DNA of 64,000 nt from Rhinopithecus roxellana (taxonomy: Eukaryota > Chordata > Mammalia > Primates > Cercopithecidae): NCBI RefSeq assembly GCF_007565055.1, contig NC_044557.1:79313019-79377018 (forward strand), in the 5' to 3' direction. Below the pieces are notes generated by a model. That model did not search any database, had not been told where the DNA came from, and saw only the letters and a list, made by a program, of their open reading frames with translations. This document shows, one piece after another, positions 56,009 through 64,000 of this stretch (position 1 is its first letter; each line of letters starts with the position of its first letter). Position numbers and translations under genes: made by a program.

Positions 56009-56861
56009 TAAGTTTTTAAACAAAATTCTGGGAGGCGATTGTTTTGGAACAAGCTCATGCACTAGACCCCAACAGACCAAACGAAGCCAAAGTAGAGTTG
56101 TTTGTGCTAAGACTTTAAGGAAACACATTGATTCTAGAACAGACTAGGTTTTATTTTTTCTCCTACAAATCTCTATAACGAATATTCCTGACAGCATAAG
56201 TATCCATCCCCTGAAGTTCCCCTTAAATCTTCTAACCAAATACACTTCCTCTTGCCTAGATGTGTAGATCAAGCTTCAGATGATTATACAACAAAGCTTC
56301 AAGCAAGTTCCAGGTGAAGACACCACCACTGGCCATCAAGAAGCTACCCTGTCTCCTCTAGACAGAGCAGGGCAAGAGTTCTGCAATCTCTAATAGGTAG
56401 GGACTACTCCCCAAGCCAGCATGAAGCAGTTACATAAGAAAGACCATCGGTCCCCTCACCTCCCATAAAGATTTATGAGAATCACATCTCTCAGCAGGGA
56501 AATGAGGCAGGAATATAGGGTCTGGAGGCAGGGAATATAAGGTCAATTCACACTTCAGCAATAACAGGAAATATCTGCTCCATAGAGGGTATGCTGAGTA
56601 AATGACTTTGTAACTTTACTTCATCTTCTCCATTTACATAGGGCATATACCAAGTAACCAACGGAAACCTCTAGAGAGTATTTAAACATCCCAAAAATCT
56701 GTAAGGGGGCCCTTGAGCCCCTGTGCTCAGGTCTGCTCCCACACTGTGGAGCGTACTTTCATTTTCAATAAATCCCTTCATTTCTTTCTTGCTTTGTTTG
56801 TACGTTTTGTCCAATTCTTTGTTCAAGATGCCAAGATCCTGGATGCCCTCTACCTGTAACA
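56009..56861 (+). mobile_element. ERV1-class LTR (3')
   Basis: The 3' boundary near 'ccctctacctgtaaca' (56861) and the R/U5 area are clear: 'ctgctcccacactgtggagc', AATAAA at 56767-56772, then 'ttgtccaattctttgttc' and 'gccaagatcctggatgccc', a pattern shared by several primate ERV1 LTR families. A TATA-like 'gtatttaaac' lies near 56678. The start is placed after the purine run near 56008 and is approximate. Confidence 0.55.
56767..56772 (+). promoter_or_regulatory. LTR polyadenylation signal (AATAAA)
   Basis: 'aataaa' within 'tttcaataaatccc', placed as expected between the TATA-like string and the LTR end. Confidence 0.6.
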
Positions 56862-57109
56862 GGAGGAGTCAGCAATGACAAAGTCATTCTGTTTGTACTA
56901 GGCACATTATATAAAAATATCCTTCAGTTTCTATATGAAATGTGTAGTAGAATGCAACTATTTATCTTCCAATTGACTTTTGAATTCAGGAGAGCTTCAC
57001 TTAACTTTAGTGAGAAAGAAAAGCAATCTGTTATTTTTTCCTGAAGAAGATAATATTAGACAATATTAGAGCAAAAGACTTAAGAAGAGGTGACAAGTTA
57101 TGAGGAGAG

Positions 57110-58010
57110 AACTTGTAATATGCTACAGTTTACTGTCAATATTTTGGCTTTTATTCTATATAAGATGGAAACTTATTGGTTCTGAGAAGTAAGTGACATG
57201 GTTTCAAATTATTATATGAGTATTAATTAGGATACTTATTCAGAATTATTTCTACTGTATCAAAGCTGCTATTAGATCAGCAGAAGACTATCTCATTCAC
57301 TGGGGCAAGAGATGGTGGCTTGAATGAGGAATAACAGGACAGATAAGCAGTGATCAAATTTTGGATATGTTTTGAAGGTGGATTCAAAAGAATCTGTCAC
57401 TCTTTTATTCAAAGTCATCCGATGACATAAGGGATGTGAGAGTTTTTCCAAGATTTTTGATTAAACAGGTAAAATGATGAGCGTGTCTTTAATGAAATGT
57501 GGAAACCTGTGCATGTTTGGGAAGGATAGTCAGAGAAAGATGAGGAGCTTATGGAGAGATAAGTGAACTTTAAATTTCTGGAAGATATTCATGTGGAAAT
57601 ATGATGTAGAAAGTTACATGTATAACACTCAAGGTGATTTACTATGTACGAATGAAGATAAATGAGCTCTAGCAATAGCTGGGGAAAGAAACATCATATT
57701 TATATACTAATGGTGACATTCTAATAATGAGAAGAAAGAGAGATGGAAAAGACAGAGGGAAAAACTGAAGTGATGTCTTTGGTAGGCAAGAAAAGATAGC
57801 AGTTATAAGATAAAGTAATGGTTTGGCCTTAGATAGAAACATAAATAATTCATCATTATAATAGCAGAAGCACATGGATAAAATAACAATAATAACAGCT
57901 GGACACATGAACATCTTTGTAGATAAGTGGGCAGATGTAATATGGGGGCTTGTGGAAGTACTCTTTAACCACATTATATTTTAGACAAGATTTTCCAGAA
58001 GCACCCCTGA
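57110..58010 (-). mobile_element. Ancient L2 LINE, antisense (RT region)
   Basis: 'tttggcttttattctatat', 'gagatggtggcttgaatgag', 'ttggatatgttttgaaggtgg', 'ttctggaagatattcatgtgg' and 'gtagataagtgggcagatg' then 'gggggcttgtggaagtactc' follow complemented L2 reverse-transcriptase sequence in the correct order over about 900 bp. Diverged and noncoding. Confidence 0.6.
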
Positions 58011-61000
58011 GGGGGATGGCAAGTATCTGATTGAGGAAGTGTTCCCTGGAGAAGGCTGTTGTGAGTCAGAAAAGGAGGAAAGAGAAGAAGCCAAGAAAGT
58101 GTGTGATGCTGGAAAAGTTCCCAAGAGTAGCTTCAAGATCATCCCACAGGGGAATGCTAGAGAGTAAATTTTATTTCAGCATTTCTGACAGTGGAAGCAT
58201 AATGAATCTGCTGTTTATGCTTCTTCTTTTATTTTCTTTTTGTTGTTTCTGTTGGCAAGTAAGGTTATATAAGCTTTTCAATTTTTTTTAGCAGTGTTTT
58301 AAAAATCCAGTAGTCTAGCACTTAGTAGTTCTATAGATGTCCACAAGCAAAGCACAAAGCATCTCTTTGGCAAGTGTGGACTGTCAAAGAAGCAATGTGG
58401 TACTGATCTCACAGACGTGGTGATAGCTTCCTGGTCATGAAGAAGTAGCAGCTCCCTCATGCTGCTATAGAACTTTGAGTAGTGTCCCTAAAACAGAAGT
58501 CAAGACTCTGCTTCTCCAGCCAGTCCAATGGTTCTATATGACTTTTTCTCATTTGTTAAAAAATAAAGAAGTCCTTCCTGCTTATCTTGGGTGAAATGGA
58601 TTTAATTGTCTAACAGATATAATAATTTGTTTTAAGATCTGCTCTGATGATATTATTAAGGGTACCTTCATTCGCTCTTTAAAACAATTTTAGTTTGTAC
58701 TGAAATGATCTCATCAACAAAATCTATATTCTTCAAATTATTTAGTATATACCTGTTAATTGGGTTCCTTAACTGAGCAAGCTTGGAGAATTACAACAGG
58801 GAAAGACTGTAATTTAGAATATACTTGGGCTTCAAAATTTGGAGATAGAAAGGAAGGCAACTAGTTAGACACTGGGACTTGAGTGACTGGCCAAGATTAA
58901 AGATTAAATTACAAGTGGCTGCTTTGTTAGAACAGAATGAAAAAAGGAGACAGAGGTAGAGGTAGAAACTTCCTTAACTATTGTTCCAAATCTAACTTCA
59001 TCAATAAAGGGCCAAAATCATAGCAGGGGTCTCCTGACCTGATGTGGTGGTTTAAGACACAATGTCACTTATGTAGCATTTCTATTAAAATGTTCAACTT
59101 GAACTCAATTATGAAGAAACAATCAGACAAATCCAATGGAAGGATGTTTAGCAAAATATTTGTCCTAAATATTTCATTCAGTCTAACTATTCTGGGCTCT
59201 TAAAATGTTAATTTCATGAAATATTTAGAACAACAATGAAAAAAGCCTGGGGAAATATTTTAGATCAAGAGATCAATGAAATCACAACTAAAAGAAGGCA
59301 CAATTCTGATTAGATTTTTGGATCCTTAAAAATATAGTAAAATAACACAAGTATGAAGGGAATTATTGAGGGAGGCAAATGTGGAAATTGGAATATGGAT
59401 TCTGCATTAGATAATGGGACTCAGAGTTAAATCTCCTGAATATAATGAATATGTTGTAGTTATGTTTGTTAAGGAAATAAACGCCAAACTATTTAAGGAA
59501 GAAAAATATTAAAGTCTACAACTAATTCTCAAATAGTTCAGACACGCATGCACACACACACACACACACACAGCGAAAGAGCAAAGGAAAGATTTTAAAA
59601 TGATGGATATACATGAAGAGTATAGGTGTTCACTGTACTGTTTTCTACAACTTTTCTAAAGTGCTAAAATATTTCAAAATAAAACAGCAAAGAAAAAAGA
59701 TAATCAAGAGGGTAACAACTCTGAAAAATTAAAATCACTCTAACTATATTGCCATTTATAAATAAATTATGATGTAGAAACATCACAACTAACTAGATTA
59801 TACATCCACCCACCCAGAAGCACAATCTATCACATTGCGTTTTATGAAAAGTAACACCTAAAAAGCATCAGATCTTCGGTTTTTAACTGTCAACCCAACT
59901 CACAAAAGTTATTGTATAACAAAGTAATGATTTCAAAATTACTTTTTTAATACAGATATGAGCTGGACAAGGGGAAAAAAAAAACAAAAATAAATTCCTT
60001 GGCATAACTTTGCCAAGTAGGCACAATTTCTGTTCACTCATTTGAGCACGGAGAGATAATTAGTTTGTGCTTTCAGAATTCATGTTTTTTAAAAATAATA
60101 TTTAAAACATATCTGTGCATATAATCTTGGCTTGAGTGTACAGGCTTTTATGTTATACATTTATATTTTAAAATGAAAAACTATTAATATTGTCATTAAT
60201 ACATTTACATTAATAGATACATGATTATTCAAATAGACATGCTATACTATTATGTGTATCATCTATCTTAAATTAATACTGTTCTCTCTTTTACTATAGA
60301 TTTTAAAAATAGGATATTAGAACACTCTAATTGCTCTTATTTTAGTTACTCCAAAATTAGGTCCCAAATGTCACTCTTTTTGAAGTATTTTGTTTTCAAC
60401 AGCTATGTGCATTTAAAAAATCAATCTAAATTGAATGTTAAAATTTATAAAAATCCTATTAGGCCCAGTGTGCTTATGTGTGATATATTCTTTAGTTTGC
60501 TTAAAAGTAAAAAAAAAAAAAAAATTGACACTGGCTAATGCATGAAAAGGTTACTTGTAGATTTTTTTTTTTTTTCTTAAACTAGGAATATAATAGGTTT
60601 GAAGTCCTTAAGGAAATCTTAAGCCTATAAGGAAATAAGAGATATTTCTGTGGAAACAAGCTTTTGCTTCAGGAAAAGGTATAAATTGGAGTCTTTTGTG
60701 TAGAAAGATATATTTGGATTTTTGCAACACACAGCTGTCAGGTTACCTAACTAGCTGATTTTGTGAAGTGTACAATTTTGACTATCAATTATTTTACACT
60801 TTGTATTTCTATCTTTTTATCATTATTTTAGTTAACAATGAACAATTCTATAGGACTTTTATTAAAGAAAAAAATTAGCATCCATTGTGTAAAGTTAACA
60901 TTTTCTCCTCACATTTTCCCTTCAACCTACCATTGTCATTGATGTTGAATTGTTTCAAGAAATAACAGAACTCTGCCTTCATTTAAATGGGTAAATTTTT

Positions 61001-61480
61001 TACAAGTTTCAGAATACTGGATGTTGCAGCTGTTCAAACAAGAGCAGGAAAAAAATGTGACCTCATAGCTACTTGATTAGCTTGCTTTGTTAATAAACAA
61101 ATTAACAAAATAATTAATGACAAAACAATTAATAAATTAACCAGAATATACCAAGTTCCCACTTATTTTGGATTAAGCTAACTATGGAAAAGATTACATT
61201 GGTTTTTGAAGTAATAATGCCGAAAGCCTCATTTATGAGTCATTGAATTTAATTACATCTTTCATAGCACTAGCATTCTTTTTTATTGACCAATGACTAA
61301 AATGATTAGCATATATCTGAAATCTGTTGAAAAGGTTTTAGGGATTGTATAAAAAAATGACAGAATATGACATGAAATCATAGTCACTAATCAAAACATC
61401 TAAAACATCAAATTAGTGTCGTGTCTGTTTCCAATGATTATTTATGTTCCAAAATATTCCAGCACATATTACATTTCAGA
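58011..61480. other. Unassigned noncoding DNA, one possible L1M 3' end
   Basis: No gene recognised in about 3.5 kb. Around 59590-59700 the order 'tggatatacatgaagagtat', 'ttcactgtactgttttctac', 'atatttcaaaataaaac' resembles an old L1M 3' end. Contains a (CA)11 tract at 59551-59572 and several A/T runs (for example 60508-60524). The frame at 58031-58291 has no recognisable domain. Confidence 0.35.
59551..59572 (+). repeat. (CA)11 microsatellite
   Basis: 22 bp of uninterrupted ca, flanked by 'gacacgcatg' and 'gcgaaagagc'. Confidence 0.95.
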
Positions 61481-61788
61481 TTTTTTTTTTTTTTTTTTTT
61501 TTTTGGAGATGCAGTCTAGCTCTGTCACCCAGGCTGGAGTGCAGTGGCGCGATCTCGGCTCACTGCAAGCTCCACCTCCTGGGTTCACGCCATTCTCCTG
61601 TCTCAGCCTGCTGAGTAGCTGGGACTACAGTCGCCTGCCACTAAGCCCGGCTAATTTTTTTGTATTTTTTTAGTAGAGAGGGGGTTTCACCGTGTTAGCC
61701 AGGGTGGTCTCGATCTCCTGACCTCATGACCCACCCGCCTCAGCCTCCCAAAGTGCTGGGATTACAGGCGTGAGTCACCGCGCCTGGC
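61481..61788 (-). mobile_element. AluY-type element, antisense
   Basis: Complemented Alu with a 24 bp T run (61481-61504), 'gatgcagtctagctctgtc', 'gcgcgatctcggctcactg', 'gggtttcaccgtgttagcc' and end 'gagtcaccgcgcctggc'. Retained CpG sites and the long T run suggest relative youth. Short possible duplication 'tcaga' at both ends. Confidence 0.93.
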
Positions 61789-61984
61789 TCAGATCTATTT
61801 TTAAGCTCTGACAACCTTTCCCATCAACTGATCTGCATTCCCAAAAGCATCCACACGTTTTAACTGTAGCTAACACAGTAATGAGAGTAAAATCAATTAG
61901 AAATATTATTAAGGATAAAATTAAAATATAAAATATGGAAATAAGAAGTGCAGGGGATCAGATGATTAGAAATCAAATAAATGT
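61789..61984. other. Unassigned noncoding DNA
   Basis: Short A-rich stretch between the AluY and the L1 3' end; no family recognised. Confidence 0.3.
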
Positions 61985-62404
61985 CTGATTCAAAAGTGGG
62001 TGCTGGAGATCACTGTGTTAAGTGAAACGAGCCAGGAACAGAAAGACAAACATCACATGTTCTCACTTATTTGTAAGATCTCAAAATTAAAACAATTGAA
62101 CTAACAGTCACAAAGAGTGAGGTGATTGCCAAGGCTGGTAGTTGTAGTGGGGGTGGTGGGAATGCTTTGTAGGTACAAATTAATAGAAAGAATGAATAAG
62201 ACTATTTGATGGTGCAATAGGGTGATTATAGTCAATAATAACTTAATTGTATATTTTAAAATAAAGAATGTAATTGGATTGCTTGTAACTCAAAGGATAA
62301 ATACTTGAGGGATGGATACCTCGTTCTCCGTGACGTGTTTATTTCACATTACATACCTGTATCCAAACATCTCATGTACCCCATAAATATATACACCTAG
62401 TACA
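61985..62404 (+). mobile_element. L1MA/L1PB-type L1 ORF2 end and 3'UTR
   Basis: 'gttaagtgaaacgagccagg', 'acaaacatcacatgttctc', 'gatggtgcaatagggtgatt', 'gataaatacttgagggatgg' and 'catctcatgtaccccataaa' followed by 'tatacacctagtac' is the standard 3'UTR order of this L1 age class. It stops just before the L1 5'UTR that begins at about 62405, so the next element probably inserted at its 3' end. Confidence 0.78.
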
Positions 62405-64000
62405 AAAGTGGATGAGAAGATGACTGACTAGAAGCAGCTAGTGCATTCCACTCTCACAGAGAGGATAAAGAATGGTAGGTAAACACTAGCTCTTTGACTG
62501 GATTGTCTAGGTGGCTATATTGGGACTCATCAAGGAAGAAACATGACCCACAGAAAACAGAGAAGGGCGAACAGGACAGTCACCCACTCAGGACTGGCAC
62601 AGAGCCAGGGGAGGCTCCCCACCATGAGGAAGTGATGACTGTGTGATAGTCCCTGGGGATCCACATTTCTGCCATGGGCCTTTGCATCCCTTGGTTTAGG
62701 AGATCCCGCATGACTCCCCACACCAGGGCTTCCGGACTCACACAAAGAGCTATATAGGAACTGGGCAGAGCTGCCACTCAGAAACAGGTAGAGTCCCAGG
62801 GCCTTTAGACTCCTGAACACCCCGGCACAAGTGGCTGCAGCTCTAACAACAGAGGAGTCCATGATCCCATAATAGGGGCTAAATCCATGGGACTGAGGAG
62901 GAGACAGACTTCAAGCCTTGCCTCCATTACACCTTTCCAGACAAATTCACCAACCAGTGACAGAAGTGCAGCTACCCTAGCCCCGCCTGAGCTCTCTGGC
63001 AGGTAGCCACCCTACATTTCCAAGGGATGAATTTCCTAGAGGTAGCCAACAGGCTCACAGTCCTCTTTCCTGTTGCCCTCAGGCTCAAGAGGGAGCGAAG
63101 TGATTAAAGACTAACACAGGCTAAAAATTATAAATAAACTGACTGCTCAATAATAGGGTAATTTATAAATTGATTATGGAATAGCCATAATATTAAATGT
63201 TATGTAATCATTAAAATTGCAGAATTATCACAACAACAGCAACAACACCACCACCGAAAAAAAAAAAAAAAAAGACCAACACAGGCCCCCCCAGCACAGC
63301 ACAACTGCCTTATGGAAAAGGAGCCAGACTTTTTCCAAGAAGGTTCCTGCTCCTGCTACTCCTCCCTGGCTAGAGTCTATCGACTATCAGGATCCCAGCC
63401 ATCCCACACTCACCTGATCACTCGGGCGGGAAGAAGCTCCGTACTTCCTGAGATGGAGCTCCCAGAGGTAGCAGGGAGGACCACCATTTTTGCTGCTCCA
63501 CAGCCTCAGGCCCTGCTGCCCTCAGACTCAGGAGGGAGCAAAGATATTAAGAACTAACACGGCCCTCAAGCACAGCGCCACTGCCTTATGGAAGAGCAGC
63601 CAGAATGCTTTCCACAGGAATCCCTGCCCCTGTTACTCCTCACTGGGCAGAGTCTCTTGACTTGGGCCAAGACAACCACCCTGCCCCCACCTGAACACTT
63701 CCATCAGTGGCAGCTCTGCGATTTTCTGGGATGGAAATCCCAGAGACAATCCACAGTCCCTCTTCCATAGCAACTCCAGCGGTACAGCCCTTACTGCTCT
63801 TGAGCTGGGGAAGGAATACAGGGCCTGGTTGCATTGCTGGCACCTCCAACACGCTGCAGCCACCATATGGAGAGGACTTGAGTCTCCCTTCTCTGTGAAC
63901 TCCAAACCCCTACTCTTCACCAGGCAGGGCCTCCAGCTCAGACTGCAGAGCAGCTGCCTTACCCCTCACTGAGTATTTCTAGTAGTGTGTCTCTGGGGAG
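62405..64000 (+). mobile_element. L1 5'UTR with tandem monomers, running off the window
   Basis: Starts with 'gatgactgactagaagcagc', the L1MA/L1P-type 5' end. GC content rises sharply over the surroundings. Monomer-like repetition is visible: 'aagagggagcgaag...taacacagg...aactgccttatgg' near 63086-63315 recurs as 'aggagggagcaaag...taacacggcc...cactgccttatgg' near 63530-63590, about 280 bp apart after removing a 150 bp insertion. Such regions hold L1 promoter activity in intact copies. Several short frames on both strands (62530-62862, 63588-63920) are GC-driven and lack L1 ORF1 features. ORF1 would lie beyond the window. Confidence 0.7.
63121..63270 (+). mobile_element. Small A-tailed retroinsertion of unknown source
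   Basis: A 150 bp AT-rich unit inside the GC-rich L1 5'UTR, ending 'caacaccaccaccg' and then about 18 A. It is flanked by near-perfect duplications 'aaagactaacacagg' (63106-63120) and 'aaagaccaacacagg' (63271-63285) at a att/aaag site. The body ('attatggaatagccataata', 'tgttatgtaatcattaaaat') faintly resembles old L1 3' sequence ('ggaatactatgcagccattaaa'). It is not Alu. It could be a 5'-truncated retrocopy of some transcript. Confidence 0.8.

Larger units (their letters stand above)
54480..56861 (+). mobile_element. ERV1-class endogenous retrovirus, 3' part (pol end, env remnant, LTR)
   Basis: Order on the plus strand: an integrase C-terminal remnant (about 54530-54671), an env region reduced to fragments (about 54700-55854) interrupted by an antisense AluS, a purine run 'aaaaagggg' near 55999-56008, and an LTR ending near 56861 with an AATAAA at 56767-56772. 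This is the usual 3' layout of a gamma-type provirus. gag and most of pol are absent from the recognisable sequence. All frames are interrupted. The subfamily is not determined; MER4/HERV-I/P-like LTR ends come to mind. Confidence 0.55.

Noticed and set aside
62530..62862. Open frames in the GC-rich segment at the window end
   Set aside because: The segment is L1 5'UTR, which is GC-rich and stop-poor; no ORF1 coiled-coil or RRM features are visible.
1..64000. CRISPR-like or bacterial features
   Set aside because: The tandem repeats are microsatellites without spacers, and Alu/L1/MaLR content makes the DNA unambiguously primate.

Overview
This window is nuclear DNA from a primate, most likely an Old World monkey. 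It is AT-rich and intergenic or deep-intronic in character. I find no host protein-coding exon, tRNA, rRNA or CRISPR array I can support; all recognisable coding sequence is decayed retroelement ORF. The primate assignment rests on nine Alu copies and primate L1s. The Old World monkey assignment rests on two details I recall as lineage-typical: the young AluY at 5.3 kb carries 'gctcaagcctgtaatccc' and 'gagatccggccac', and the young L1 at 24.6-25.8 kb carries a duplicated block in its 3'UTR ('...gatgggtgctgacgagttgatgggtgc...').

Layout. 0-8 kb: mostly unassigned AT-rich DNA with an old L1 3' end, two palindromic MITE copies, an old AluS and the young AluY. 8-13.4 kb: a DNA-transposon remnant split by an L1 3' end, antisense L2 with a GA-rich tract, and a small twin-primed L1 inside L2. 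13.8-17.8 kb: antisense L1M with an endonuclease-domain remnant, an Alu, L1 fragments, an L1 3' end running into a ~200 bp pure (GGAA)n array, then the 5' end of an L1PB-type element. 19-27 kb: antisense ERVL pol, then a long sense L1MA-like element interrupted by an AluJ and by a 1.26 kb twin-primed L1. 28 kb: a composite insertion (antisense Alu fragment + MST/THE1 LTR cut at its poly(A) site + A-tail) flanked by 13 bp direct repeats. 29.6-30.3 kb: sense L2. 32.4-35.9 kb: antisense L1M holding a MADE1 hairpin with a 38 bp filler, then an MST LTR carrying an Alu. 36-47 kb: old L2, MER20, Alu, L1 3' end and unassigned sequence. 47.6-52.6 kb: a (TTCC)n tract and a nearly 5 kb antisense L1. 54.5-56.9 kb: a broken ERV1-class provirus 3' part (integrase end, env end, LTR) with an Alu. 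57-58 kb: antisense L2. 61.5-64 kb: AluY, L1 3' end, then an L1 5'UTR with ~280 bp tandem monomers and a small A-tailed insertion, running off the window.

I did not find a new functional system. The observations most worth checking are the poly(A)-terminated Alu-LTR composite at 27.95-28.56 kb, the MADE1 hairpin with LTR-derived filler at 34.1 kb, and the two twin-primed L1 insertions. Family names were assigned by eye from remembered consensus sequences and need RepeatMasker confirmation.
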